From NCBI GenBank assembly GCA_043759595.1, contig JAYVLG010000204.1, forward strand, positions 1 to 64,000: a DNA stretch of 64,000 nucleotides. The letters run 5' to 3'. Made by a program: the position numbers and the translations under genes. The notes under the pieces are model-generated. The model worked only from the letters and a program-made list of their open reading frames with translations. It did not search any database and was not told the origin of the DNA. Origin of the DNA: Sulfurirhabdus sp043759595. Its GTDB lineage: Bacteria; Pseudomonadota; Gammaproteobacteria; Burkholderiales; SMCO01. Shown here piece by piece: positions 43,659 through 52,893 of this stretch. How positions within the stretch are numbered: position 1 is the first letter of the stretch; the number at the start of each line of letters is the position of its first letter.

Positions 43659-43694
43659 ACCGTAATCATCGTAATCACCGTAATCACCGTAATG
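43659..43694 (+). repeat. Four tandem 9-bp repeats upstream of the KfrA-like gene
   Basis: Four copies of ACCGTAATC (one base change in copies 2 and 4) run from 43659 to 43694, ending 36 bp before the KfrA-like start. KfrA-type proteins bind operators next to their own genes, so this is a plausible autoregulatory site or iteron remnant. Confidence 0.7.
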
Positions 43695-43730
43695 GAAATA
43701 GATTCGGTGAGAATTAAAGTGGAGGGCAAT

Positions 43731-44627
43731 ATGTCTCAACAAAAAGTAACGCGGGATCAAGTTTTCTCAATCTGTGACCAAATGCAAGACGAAGGAAATG
43801 TGCCTTCAGTGATTTCGATTCGTTTGCTGACTAAGGAGGGCAGTCGTACAACGATTGACCGATATTTGGATGAATGGCGAGATCAAAAAAAGGACAAAGA
43901 GAATTTTCAGATAAAAATGCCTTCAGAACTGCAGAAGAAATCAGTAGGATTGATTGAAGAGCTTTGGTCGCAATTTAATAGAATGGGTTCGCAACAAGTT
44001 CAGGCAATGCGCGATGCAGCCAATAAAGAGTTGGAACAGGTTCGATTAGACTATGCCGAAACCTTAGATATTTTGGATGAAATGGAAGAAGCCTATGGCA
44101 GGGAATCGTCGCTTAAATTCGAAGCTGATGCGAAAATAAAGGAATATGAACTTCGAATTCGCACTTTGGAAGCTGAGATAAAGCTGTTAACAAAAAGTCT
44201 TGGCACTTGCATGCAGGATGCCAAACAAAAAACTGAGCAGAAGTGGGATCAGATAGTTTTGCTAGAACGGGAGGTGTCTAGCCAAGCCAAAGATTTGGCA
44301 AATACCGACAATCAAATCAGTGCGCTTAAGGAAAAACTTGAATCATTCGAAGCGACGAACGTGGAACTGGTAACCGAACGCAATCAGATTTATGAACTAA
44401 CAGCAAAAAAAGAAGCGAATTTTGTGGCGGAGAATAAAAGGCTTGAATACGATAACCGTAAAATTCACGCGGAGTTAACGGATGCACAGCAGCATATTCT
44501 GTTATTGCAAGAGCGGGAAATGAACCAGCGTGAGAGTGCTGCATCCGCAAATGGTGAAATCCTGGCTTTGAGATTAATCTTGGAATCAAAAAGTTCGTTT
44601 ATGAATAATGTAGATAATAAGGCTTAA
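43731..44627 (+). CDS. KfrA-like DNA-binding coiled-coil protein
   Basis: The ATG at 43731 (ribosome binding site GGAGG) gives 298 residues. Residues about 4-100 match the KfrA N-terminal DNA-binding domain (VTRDQVFSICDQMQDEGNVP, SRTTIDRYLDEWR); the rest is a long alpha-helical coiled coil. KfrA was found on IncP plasmids, where it aids stable maintenance, and homologs occur on integrative elements. The IS256 relic begins four bases after its stop. Confidence 0.8.
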   Translation: MSQQKVTRDQVFSICDQMQDEGNVPSVISIRLLTKEGSRTTIDRYLDEWRDQKKDKENFQIKMPSELQKKSVGLIEELWSQFNRMGSQQVQAMRDAANKELEQVRLDYAETLDILDEMEEAYGRESSLKFEADAKIKEYELRIRTLEAEIKLLTKSLGTCMQDAKQKTEQKWDQIVLLEREVSSQAKDLANTDNQISALKEKLESFEATNVELVTERNQIYELTAKKEANFVAENKRLEYDNRKIHAELTDAQQHILLLQEREMNQRESAASANGEILALRLILESKSSFMNNVDNKA

Positions 44628-44631
44628 TGGG

Positions 44632-45842
44632 GGTGTAAATAATTTTGTGTAAACGGTCATTAGGCAGGAGACTGCCCCTTAACAAGGAAAAAACATGACC
44701 AAACGCAAAGTAGTACAGCCCGACCTGATTGATCTGCTGTTAGCCGATTACCAGAAACCTGAAGACTTGCTCGGCGAGAACGGGATATTAAAGCAGCTCA
44801 CCAAAGCCATTGTGGAGCGCGCATTGCAAGCCGAACTGTTTGCCCATCTGGGTCATGACAGCATGCTGCCGTTGCCAACGACACCGGCAACACACGCAAC
44901 GGCAGCAGTGCCAAGACACTCAAGGGCGATTTCGGCGCCTTGCCCATTGAGATCCCGCGTGACCGCGATGGCAGCTTCGAGCCGCAGCTCATTGCCAAAC
45001 ACCAGACCCGCTGGACCGGCTTCGATGACAAGATTCTGTCGCTTTACGCACGGGGCATGACAGTGCGGGAAATTCAAAGTCACCTCGAAGAAATGTATGG
45101 CACCGAGATCTCGCCAACACTGATTTCCTCGGTCACGGATGCCGTCATGGACGAAGTGAAGAACTGGCAGGCGCGTCCGCTGGATGCGCTATACCCGATT
45201 GTCTATCTCGACTGCATTCATGCCAAGGTGCGTGACAGCGGCGCAGTACGGGTCAAGGCGGTCTATCTGGCATTGGGCGTGAACCTCAATGGCGAAAAGG
45301 AGTTGCTGGGGCTGTGGGTGGCCCAGATCGAGGGGGCCAAGTTCTGGCTGCAAGTCGTGACCGAACACAAGAACCGGGGGGTGCAGGACATCTTCATTGC
45401 CTGCGTGGATGGTCTCAAGGGCTTTCCTGAGGCGATTGAAGCTGTGTTCCCGAAGACGACAGTACAACTGTGTATTGTGCACATGGTGCGCTACAGCTTG
45501 AATTTCGTTGGCTGGAAATTACGCAAGGCGGTTGCGGCCGATCTGCGCACCATTTACACCGCCGCGATCGTTGAAGAAGCGGAAATCCGGAAGGTGATTT
45601 ACACGACCAATGCTATCGAGTCCGTCAACATGGGGCTGCGAAAGGTCACCAAAAGCCGGGGATCATTTCCCAATGATGAGGCATTGATCAAGTTGTATTG
45701 TTTGGCGCTGCGCAATATCAGCAAAAAATGGACGATGCCAATTCAGAACTGGAAGGTGGCGCTGAATCGGTTTACCATTATGTTCGATGAACGTATGTCG
45801 CAGCATTAAACGATAAACCGATTACACAAAATTCGGGACACC
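44632..45842 (+). mobile_element. Decayed IS256-family insertion sequence
   Basis: Terminal inverted repeats are visible: GGTGT followed five bases later by ATTTTGTGTAA at 44632-44652, and the same pattern in reverse complement at 45817-45842. Between them lies a broken IS256-family transposase. At 1.2 kb the element is shorter than usual because of an internal deletion. No clear 8-9 bp target duplication is seen. Confidence 0.85.
44695..45809 (+). pseudogene. IS256-family transposase, frameshifted and internally deleted
   Basis: The start (MTKRKVVQPDLIDLLLADYQ) runs in one frame until about 44865; the family sequence then continues in the next frame (NDTGNTRNGSSAKTLKGDFG and on to 45809), showing a frameshift. 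Catalytic motifs YLDCIHAK, VDGLKGFPEAI and TTNAIES remain, but about 50-60 residues are missing between TIYTAAIVEEAE and IRKVIYTTNAIES, where other family members carry a helical insertion. It cannot transpose by itself. Confidence 0.88.
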
Positions 45843-45957
45843 ACCGGCTTATTTTTTACAGGCTCTCTATTTTTATTTTGAGTAAAACCAAGCCGCTGTT
45901 GTGAATTGCGTTTGAGGCGAAGAAAATTCGAACGCCTCGGGCTCTTTAATATGAATT

Positions 45958-46170
45958 TTATTTTTCCGTACATTTTATTTCCTTTTGTTGGTTGAATAGC
46001 CATCCCATTGCGAGCCAGGTCGGAACCAAAATTACTGTGATCGAAGCTTGGATGATAGCTGCGTTATCCCCTGCGGCCACGCGGAACGCTGCAACTATGG
46101 CCAAACAAGTATTGAAAATGAGTAATACTGCAATACTCCATAATCCAAACGTTTTTCTTGGGTTTTTCAT
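45958..46170 (-). CDS. Small two-helix membrane protein, unknown
   Basis: A 70-residue protein with two hydrophobic segments (LWSIAVLLIFNTCLAIVAAF and ITVILVPTWLAMGWLF) and a charged C-terminus. No family recognised. The ribosome binding site is weak. It lies in an AT-rich stretch behind the IS relic and could be a genuine small membrane protein. Confidence 0.45.
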   Translation of the reverse strand: MKNPRKTFGLWSIAVLLIFNTCLAIVAAFRVAAGDNAAIIQASITVILVPTWLAMGWLFNQQKEIKCTEK

Positions 46171-46273
46171 GTTTATACTCGATATTTTGTGAAATTTTTG
46201 GGCAGCTGGGTAGAGGACAAATTACCCCTACCCAAGATGCTTATAATTTTGAGCTTTAACTATTGAAGTGTTT

Positions 46274-46642
46274 TTATAAGCCGTGATCACCAATCCAGGA
46301 AGTAACCTGGCAAGCAAATTCAGACATCTGCAGAGGTGTGATTAGATTGAGCAAGGCTGCATCCCGAATTCCTATGGCAATTGCCTGCTCCCTGGCACCC
46401 GCACATTCCAGCCTGGTTCCAATACCAATTTCTATGTTGTATTTGTCGAATCCGAGTTCAGCTAAATCGCCAATTGATTCATCGTAATCCCAATATGAGA
46501 AAGGGTTCATGCTTCGGAATTGCTCGCATATTACTGAGTAATGGCTGGTATTTGGATCCCACGAAAATGGATTTTGTTTAAAAGCTTTTTTAGTATTTAT
46601 CATGATAATGATATTGTTCTTATTATTGATTGGTTTTTTCAT
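46274..46642 (-). CDS. Hypothetical protein
   Basis: The start at 46642 (MKKPINNKN) has an AAGG ribosome binding site about ten bases upstream and gives 122 residues; a longer frame to 46687 is possible. The N-terminus is Asn/Lys/Ile-rich; the remainder (FSYWDYDESIGDLAELGFDK, IGTRLECAGAREQAIAIGIR) looks like a normal folded protein with a Trp/Tyr-rich part. No family or function recognised. Confidence 0.5.
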   Translation of the reverse strand: MKKPINNKNNIIIMINTKKAFKQNPFSWDPNTSHYSVICEQFRSMNPFSYWDYDESIGDLAELGFDKYNIEIGIGTRLECAGAREQAIAIGIRDAALLNLITPLQMSEFACQVTSWIGDHGL

Positions 46643-46959
46643 TGTTATTTTACCTTTTATTGTTATATATACCGTTGCACCATGCATTGGCTATGAACAT
46701 GATGCCTGAAATTTTATTTGGCGCAACTAATATGCAAAAAATAAATAAATATTCAAAATATGCAATATATTTACTAGTTATACTTGCGATAAACAGTCTA
46801 ATTTGAGAAAATATTGATAAAAAAACTAAAAAAAATATGATGTATAACATTATTCTAACTAATTAAGCTGTAAGTAATGATACTTAAAAATTGAATAATG
46901 ATAATTTATAATTATATGATGCTTTTCAGTCTTGCTAAGAAAAAGGCTCTGGGTGCTTC
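46643..46959. other. AT-rich gap
   Basis: About 320 bp of very AT-rich DNA with long A and T runs. The open frames in it are low-complexity and lack ribosome binding sites. It probably contains the promoter of the minus-strand hypothetical gene. Confidence 0.5.
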
Positions 46960-47193
46960 CTATTCGGGTGGATTTAATAAATTAATTGAAATTGCTGGGG
47001 GGGGAACTGGATTGCCTTGTTCGGAAGCGAAGTCTACTTGGGTTGTATTGCCCTGAATAGATTCAACCTGAACAAATAAACAATTGGATTGGCGTAAGTT
47101 CCCTATTCCATCTGCATTGCCTGCAACCAGTAAAAACAGTATAGTAAACGAATAAGAATAAGTGGGATCGCCGATGTGCGCAATAAGAACCAT
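46960..47193 (-). CDS. Hypothetical small protein (uncertain)
   Basis: A 77-residue frame starting MVLIAHIGDPTYSYSFTILF, with a possible GGAAAAG ribosome binding site. The first third is hydrophobic; the end is Pro/Asn-rich. It faces away from hsdR, with a 20-bp palindrome 34 bp before its start. No similarity recognised; may not be real. Confidence 0.35.
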   Translation of the reverse strand: MVLIAHIGDPTYSYSFTILFLLVAGNADGIGNLRQSNCLFVQVESIQGNTTQVDFASEQGNPVPPPAISINLLNPPE

Positions 47194-47226
47194 AACTTTT
47201 CCGACTTCATCAAAGTGTTTGTGCAA

Positions 47227-47246
47227 GCCCTTATGATCATAAGGGC
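47227..47246. promoter_or_regulatory. Perfect 20-bp palindrome upstream of hsdR
   Basis: The half GCCCTTATGA is followed by its exact complement, centred on GATC. It lies 70 bp before the hsdR ATG and between it and a divergent small frame. It can be an operator for a dimeric regulator or, as RNA, a hairpin with an 8-bp stem. Confidence 0.6.
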
Positions 47247-47315
47247 CATCTTGTTATTCAACGCAGCGAACCATCAATCCATGCGAGGGTGTTCAAGCAA
47301 TAATTTGAATTCCCT

Positions 47316-50300
47316 ATGACAGCTTCCCTTCCAACAAACTTTGCCCACCTAAAAGAGCACGACGAACAGCTCCTTCGGCTTGGTATGTTGGCGGAGAAAT
47401 ATTTCCCTGATGACCCAAATACCTCGCTATTAAAGCTACGGCAGCTTGCAGAGCTTCTCGCGCAGCTAGTCGCTACCAAGGTTGGTTTATACGTTTCACC
47501 TGAAGAAGCACAATACGAACTGCTGCGCCGCTTGCAGGATCAGGGTATTTTGCCACGTGAGATCGCTCAGCTGTTTGGTGAAGTGCGGCGTGCTGGCAAT
47601 GCAGCCAATCATGCCATGCGTGAAGATCATAGTTCTGCCCTGGCAGCTATGAAAATCACCTGGCAGTTGGGGCTGTGGTTTCACCGTACCTTCAAAAATC
47701 CACAATTCAAATCCGGCCCCTTTGTTCCCCCATCTCGTCCGAAAGATGAGAGTGAAGAACTAAATACTGAATTAAGCCGCCTGAAAACAGCACTGGATGA
47801 ATACCAAACCTCACACCAAGAGACTGCAGAGCAACTGAAATCAACTGAAGCGCAGCTTCTGGAAGCTAAAGGTGAGCAAGTTTTCTGGGAGCAGATAGCT
47901 GCTGAGGCGAAACAGTCCAAATCAGCACTGGAAAAGCGCCTCACCGATCAGCAAGCTGTCTCTGCTAACCAACCCAAATCCACCATTATTCAATTTGTCA
48001 GTGCAGCCAATACGGCAGCTGCATCAGTGCAGCTTGATGAAGCAGATACCCGTAAACTGATCGATCAGCAATTGCGCCAGAATGGGTGGGAAGCAGATAC
48101 TCAAGCACTTAAATACAACAAAGGCACCCGCCCAGAAAAAGGCCGCAATCTGGCTATTGCAGAATGGCCTACTGAAAGTGGCCCGGCAGATTACGTATTG
48201 TTTGTTGGTCTGGTACCCATCGCCGTCGTAGAAGCCAAACGCAAGAATGTAGATGTTTCTGGTGCCCTGCAACAAACCAAGCGCTATAGCCGAACTTTCA
48301 CACCAACAAATGAAACCACGCTGCCCGAAGAAAACTGGGGGAGCGATGCCGCCTATCGTGTTCCATTTGCCTTTTCCTCAAATGGTCGTCCCTACCTGCG
48401 TCAACTCGCTACCCGTAGTGGCATCTGGTTCTGCGATTTGCGCCGGCCAGATTATCTAGGCCATGCGTTGGATGGTTGGTACACCCCGGAAGGATTAACT
48501 GCATTACTTAAGCGTGATGAAGTAAAGGCGCATCAAAAGCTCGAGTCCGATCCTTTTAACTACGGATTTCCTCTGCGCTATTACCAAAAGGACGCCATTC
48601 GTGCTGCCGAACAGGCAATCGAAGCCGGCCAACGAGAAATGCTGCTGGCCATGGCTACTGGCACCGGTAAGACTAAAACGTGTATCGCGTTGATTTATCG
48701 GCTGTTAAAAGCTCAGCGCTTCCGCCGCATCCTGTTTTTGGTTGATCGTTCTGCCCTTGGAGAGCAGGCCACTAATGCCTTCAAAGACACGCGCATGGAA
48801 AACCTCCAGACCTTTGCCGACACTTTCGGCATAAAAGAGCTGGACGAACAAGCACCAGACAGTGATACCGCTGTGCATATCGCAACCATACAAGGCATGG
48901 TGCAACGTGTGCTCTATGCGGGCGAAGATGTTACGCCGCCCGCTGTGGATCAATACGACTGCATCGTCGTAGATGAATGCCATCGCGGTTACTTATTAGA
49001 TCGCGAGTTGTCCGATACGGAAATGACCTTCCGTGGATATGAGGACTACATCTCAAAATATCGCCGCGTGCTGGATTATTTTGATGCATTTAAGGTCGGT
49101 CTAACCGCCACCCCTGCACTGCACACTTCGCAAATTTTTGGCGCCCCCATTTACACCTATGGCTACCGCGAAGCAGTTATTGATGGTTATCTGGTAGATT
49201 ACGAACCACCGGTGCAAATCAAGACCGAACTTTCCCAAAACGGCATCAATTGGAAAGTAGGGGAAGACGTCAAAGTTTACAATGCTCGCCGTAACCAGAT
49301 TGACCTGTACAAAGCACCCGACGAAATCAACCTGGAGGTCGAAGACTTCAACCGCAAGGTCATCACAGAAGCGTTCAACCGGGTGGTGTGTGAGTATCTC
49401 GCCAAAGAGCTTGATCCGGCTTCACGCCGTAAAACCTTGATTTTCTGCGCCAACGACGCCCACGCCGATATGGTGGTGGACTTGCTTAAAAAGGCATTCG
49501 AGGTGCAATACGGCATCGTGGATGACGACGCCGTGATCAAGATTACCGGCGCGGCAGATAAACCCTTGCAGCTCATCCGCCGTTATAAAAACGAACGCAA
49601 CCCGAATGTCGCCGTCACGGTTGATCTGCTCACCACTGGCGTGGACGTGCCCGAAATCTGCAACCTCGTTTTCTTGCGTCGGGTGAATAGCCGCATCTTG
49701 TTTGACCAGATGCTCGGCCGCGCTACGCGTTTGTGTGACGAGATCGAAAAAGACGCCTTTCGTGTCTTCGATGCGGTACAGATCTTCGAAGCTCTGCAAA
49801 ACATGACCGCTATGCAGCCCGTGGTGGTAGACCCCAAGATCAGCTTCAGCCAATTATCGAACGAACTTGCCACGGTAACAGACGACGAATCACGCGACCT
49901 GGTGCGCGATCAATTCCTTGCCAAGCTGCAACGCAAGAAGCGCCACCTGAGCGAAAAATCCGCGCAGGATTTCGAAACCAAAGCGGGCATGTCACCCGAT
50001 GCATTCATCCAGAAGTTGCGTGATATGCCACTGACTGAAGTAGCCGCCTGGTTTACCCAGAATCCGGACCTGGGCGAAATTCTCGACCGCAAGGGCGAAG
50101 GCAGTGCGCCGCCGCTATTTATTTCCGAACACGAAGATCAACTGCACAGCGTCGAACGCGGCTACGGCCAGGGCAAGAAACCGGGCGACTATCTCAAAGA
50201 ATTCACTGCTTTCATTAAAAGCCACAGCAATGATATTCCGGCATTGATGACCGTGCTTACCCGCCCGCGTGAACTCACCCGCAAGCAACTGCGCGAACTG

Positions 50301-50696
50301 GTGATGGAACTGGACAAAGCCGGGTTCACCGAAACCAACCTCGCCAGTGCCTGGCGCGAGATGACCAATCAGGATATTGCTGCGCGCATTGTCGGCTACA
50401 TCCGCCAAGCTGCCATCGGCGATGCGTTAGTACCATTCAGTGAGCGCGTCGATCACGCGTTACAGAATTTGCTGGCATCTCGCCCCTGGACAGCACCGCA
50501 GCGCGACTGGCTGAAAAAGATTGCCGCGCAAACCAAAGCCAACCTGCTGGTCGACCGCGAAGCGCTGGATGAGCCAGATCTCGTCTTCAAGCGCGAAGGG
50601 GGCGGCTTTAACCGTCTGGACAAGATTTTCGAAGGCCAGCTCCCACAGGTGCTCGAAGCTTTCAACGACGCTATTTGGCAGCAACCTGCCGCTTGA
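47316..50696 (+). CDS. hsdR: Type I restriction enzyme, R (HsdR) subunit
   Basis: The 1126-residue motor/nuclease subunit starts with a DUF4145-like domain (about 10-130) and a coiled coil (about 150-215), then the HsdR nuclease domain with GPADYVLFVG..VVEAKRK (D about 291, E about 306, K about 308), the SF2 helicase with Walker A ATGTGKT (about 447-453), DECH box (about 552) and TGVDVPEICNL, and an EcoEI-type C-terminal domain. It cuts unmodified DNA far from the recognition site after ATP-driven translocation. Visibly more GC-rich than the chromosome core. It is separated from hsdM by a toxin-antitoxin pair. Confidence 0.95.
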   Translation: MTASLPTNFAHLKEHDEQLLRLGMLAEKYFPDDPNTSLLKLRQLAELLAQLVATKVGLYVSPEEAQYELLRRLQDQGILPREIAQLFGEVRRAGNAANHAMREDHSSALAAMKITWQLGLWFHRTFKNPQFKSGPFVPPSRPKDESEELNTELSRLKTALDEYQTSHQETAEQLKSTEAQLLEAKGEQVFWEQIAAEAKQSKSALEKRLTDQQAVSANQPKSTIIQFVSAANTAAASVQLDEADTRKLIDQQLRQNGWEADTQALKYNKGTRPEKGRNLAIAEWPTESGPADYVLFVGLVPIAVVEAKRKNVDVSGALQQTKRYSRTFTPTNETTLPEENWGSDAAYRVPFAFSSNGRPYLRQLATRSGIWFCDLRRPDYLGHALDGWYTPEGLTALLKRDEVKAHQKLESDPFNYGFPLRYYQKDAIRAAEQAIEAGQREMLLAMATGTGKTKTCIALIYRLLKAQRFRRILFLVDRSALGEQATNAFKDTRMENLQTFADTFGIKELDEQAPDSDTAVHIATIQGMVQRVLYAGEDVTPPAVDQYDCIVVDECHRGYLLDRELSDTEMTFRGYEDYISKYRRVLDYFDAFKVGLTATPALHTSQIFGAPIYTYGYREAVIDGYLVDYEPPVQIKTELSQNGINWKVGEDVKVYNARRNQIDLYKAPDEINLEVEDFNRKVITEAFNRVVCEYLAKELDPASRRKTLIFCANDAHADMVVDLLKKAFEVQYGIVDDDAVIKITGAADKPLQLIRRYKNERNPNVAVTVDLLTTGVDVPEICNLVFLRRVNSRILFDQMLGRATRLCDEIEKDAFRVFDAVQIFEALQNMTAMQPVVVDPKISFSQLSNELATVTDDESRDLVRDQFLAKLQRKKRHLSEKSAQDFETKAGMSPDAFIQKLRDMPLTEVAAWFTQNPDLGEILDRKGEGSAPPLFISEHEDQLHSVERGYGQGKKPGDYLKEFTAFIKSHSNDIPALMTVLTRPRELTRKQLRELVMELDKAGFTETNLASAWREMTNQDIAARIVGYIRQAAIGDALVPFSERVDHALQNLLASRPWTAPQRDWLKKIAAQTKANLLVDREALDEPDLVFKREGGGFNRLDKIFEGQLPQVLEAFNDAIWQQPAA

Positions 50697-50737
50697 TATT
50701 TTGCGGCAAATAGCATAAAGTAAGAATTCCTTACTTT
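50693..50737 (+). promoter_or_regulatory. Promoter with overlapping operator for the antitoxin-PIN-hsdM operon
   Basis: TTGATA (50693-50698), a 17-bp spacer and TAAAGT (50716-50721) form a promoter starting at the hsdR stop. A perfect inverted repeat, AAAGTAAG (50717-50724) / CTTACTTT (50730-50737), overlaps the -10 box. AbrB-type antitoxins typically repress their own promoter, and this is the expected site. Confidence 0.6.
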
Positions 50738-50756
50738 TACGAATTGGAGATCTGTC

Positions 50757-51005
50757 ATGCTTGCCAAAATGACCTCGAAAAATCAGCTCACCTTGCCAAA
50801 GAGTGTGACTGCTGCCGTTGGCCCTGCGGAATACTTCGACGTGGAAGTTCACAATGGCCAGATCGTGCTGACCCCGGTTCGCATTCAGCGTGGCGACGCT
50901 GTTCGCGCCAAACTGGCCGAACTGGACTTGAGCGAACAGGACATTGCCGACGCGGTCGTATGGGCGCGAAAATCACCTGTAACTAAAAGTTCACGCAAGA
51001 AATGA
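50757..51005 (+). CDS. AbrB/SpoVT-family antitoxin
   Basis: An 82-residue protein with the swapped-hairpin start MLAKMTSKNQLTLPKSVTAA of AbrB/MazE/VapB antitoxins and a C-terminal helical, Lys/Arg-rich tail that would neutralise the toxin. Ribosome binding site GGAG before the ATG. It overlaps the PIN toxin by four bases, so the pair is translationally coupled. Confidence 0.85.
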   Translation: MLAKMTSKNQLTLPKSVTAAVGPAEYFDVEVHNGQIVLTPVRIQRGDAVRAKLAELDLSEQDIADAVVWARKSPVTKSSRKK

Positions 51006-51436
51006 CTGGTTCCCCACGTCCGCCCCGAGTGGTAATTGACACCAATCTGGTGTTATCTGCACTGGTATTTGCCCAGGGGCGGCTGACGCCACTACGCCAT
51101 GCATGGCAAGGCACTCACTGTCAGCCGCTGCTATCAAGCGTCACCGCCGCAGAGCTTCTACGTGTACTCGCATACCCAAAATTCAAACTCTCTGCCGCAG
51201 ATCAGCAAGAGCTGCTAGCCGACTATCTACCCTACTGCACCACTGTACGTATGCCCGCCAAGCCACCCACAACACCTGACTGCCGCGACCCGTTCGACTT
51301 GCCTTTTCTGCAACTCGCCATCGTGGGTAAGGCTGACTATCTGGTGAGTGGTGACCAGGATTTGCTGAGCCTTGAGGGCCAGTTTGCCTGCCCCATTATT
51401 ACCGCCGATCAATTCATCAAGACACTAAACCTATGA
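51002..51436 (+). CDS. PIN-domain toxin (VapC-like)
   Basis: A 144-residue PIN ribonuclease of the COG1569 type with acidic active-site residues D13 (VVIDTNLVLSAL), E51 (TAAELLRV), D99 and D118 (LVSGDQDLL). Such toxins cleave RNA when released from the antitoxin. The stop codon overlaps the ATG of hsdM by four bases, physically tying the toxin-antitoxin pair into the restriction-modification operon. Confidence 0.85.
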   Translation: MTGSPRPPRVVIDTNLVLSALVFAQGRLTPLRHAWQGTHCQPLLSSVTAAELLRVLAYPKFKLSAADQQELLADYLPYCTTVRMPAKPPTTPDCRDPFDLPFLQLAIVGKADYLVSGDQDLLSLEGQFACPIITADQFIKTLNL

Positions 51437-52893
51437 CCACCCACGACATCGTCGGAAAACTTTGGAACCTCTGCAACGTCCTCAAGGACGACGGGGTTAC
51501 CTACCATCAGTACGTCACCGAACTAACCTACCTGCTGTTCCTGAAAATGGCCAAGGAAACCGGCAGTGAAGACCAACTCCCGGAAGGCTACCGCTGGAGC
51601 GACCTTGAAACCCGCGCCGGTCCTGACCGGCTGGAGTTCTATAAAATATTGCTCATCCATCTCGGTAGTCACGGCTCTATGCTGGTAAAGGAAATTTTTG
51701 CCAACGCAAGTTCCTTCCTCAAAAAGCCTGCCACGCTTTCCACGCTGGTCACGGAGATCGATAAACTCGACTGGTATAGCGCCCGCCAGGAAGGCATGGG
51801 CGACTTATACGAAGGTCTGCTGGAAAAGAACGCTAATGAAAAGAAATCCGGCGCCGGTCAGTACTTCACCCCGCGTGTGCTCATCGACAGCATGGTAGCA
51901 ATGATGAAGCCCACGCTGGATGACATCATTCAGGACCCGGCTGCCGGTACCGGCGGCTTTCTCATCGCTGCCAATCATTACCTGCGCGAACACACCAACC
52001 CAGATAATTGGACCGAAGCCCAGCAGAAGAAATATCGCCGCAATACTTTCTACGGCATGGAGCACGTGCAGGACACCCACCGCATGGCGTTGATGAACCT
52101 GATGTTACACGGCATCGACTCCGACCCGGAGGCAGGCGGTATTCACTATGGCGACACCCTCAGCCCCGAAGGCGAAGCACTGCCGAAAGCCACGCTGATC
52201 CTCACCAACCCGCCTTTCGGCACTAAGAAAGGTGGAGGCCTCCCCAGCCGCGCCGATTTCACTTACCCTACCAGCAACAAGCAGTTCGCCTTTCTCCAAC
52301 ACATCTACCGGGGTCTGAAACCCGGTGGCCGTGCCGCCGTGGTGCTGCCCGACAATGTGCTTTTTGAAAGCAACGTCGGCACCGATATCCGCCGCGACCT
52401 GATGGATAAATGTAATTTGCACACCATCCTGCGCCTGCCCACCGGTATCTTCTACGCCCAGGGCGTGAAGACCAATGTGCTGTTTTTCACCCGTGGCGAA
52501 AAAGACAAAGGCAACACCAAAGAGGTCTGGGTTTATGACCTGCGCGCCAACATGCCGCAGTTTGGTAGGCGCACTCAACTCACTCGTGAGCATTTTATCG
52601 AGTTTGAAACAGCTTACGGTGATGACCCTCTCGGTGGTTCTAAGGCACTTGCGATGCGGCAGGATACAGGTGAGGCGGAGCGATTCCGGCGCTATAGCCG
52701 CGAACAAATCGCCGAGCGTGGCGACAGCCTCGACATCGCCTGGCTTAAAGACGACAACGATACCAATGGTGATGAATTGCCTGAACCGGCAGTGCTGGCA
52801 CAGGAATCCATGGGTGAGCTGGAAGCCGCACTAGACGAATTGCGCGGAATTCTGGAAGAGTTGGGAGAAGAGATTGACGAGGTGGAGGCGTGA
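51433..52893 (+). CDS. hsdM: Type I restriction-modification DNA methyltransferase (HsdM)
   Basis: HsdM, 486 residues, is the N6-adenine methyltransferase that protects host DNA. It has an N-terminal helical domain, SAM-binding motif DPAAGTGGF (about 169-177) and catalytic motif NPPFG (about 259-263), then a helical tail. Overlaps the PIN gene upstream and hsdS downstream by four bases each. GC-rich like hsdR. Confidence 0.96.
   Translation: MTTHDIVGKLWNLCNVLKDDGVTYHQYVTELTYLLFLKMAKETGSEDQLPEGYRWSDLETRAGPDRLEFYKILLIHLGSHGSMLVKEIFANASSFLKKPATLSTLVTEIDKLDWYSARQEGMGDLYEGLLEKNANEKKSGAGQYFTPRVLIDSMVAMMKPTLDDIIQDPAAGTGGFLIAANHYLREHTNPDNWTEAQQKKYRRNTFYGMEHVQDTHRMALMNLMLHGIDSDPEAGGIHYGDTLSPEGEALPKATLILTNPPFGTKKGGGLPSRADFTYPTSNKQFAFLQHIYRGLKPGGRAAVVLPDNVLFESNVGTDIRRDLMDKCNLHTILRLPTGIFYAQGVKTNVLFFTRGEKDKGNTKEVWVYDLRANMPQFGRRTQLTREHFIEFETAYGDDPLGGSKALAMRQDTGEAERFRRYSREQIAERGDSLDIAWLKDDNDTNGDELPEPAVLAQESMGELEAALDELRGILEELGEEIDEVEA

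Noticed and set aside
45806..46003. Minus-strand 65-codon frame overlapping the IS right end
   Set aside because: It runs across the IS terminus and overlaps a better small membrane-protein frame; no ribosome binding site.
46650..46850. Minus-strand hydrophobic 66-codon frame
   Set aside because: Low-complexity Ile/Phe-rich translation of AT-rich DNA without a ribosome binding site; not supported as a gene.
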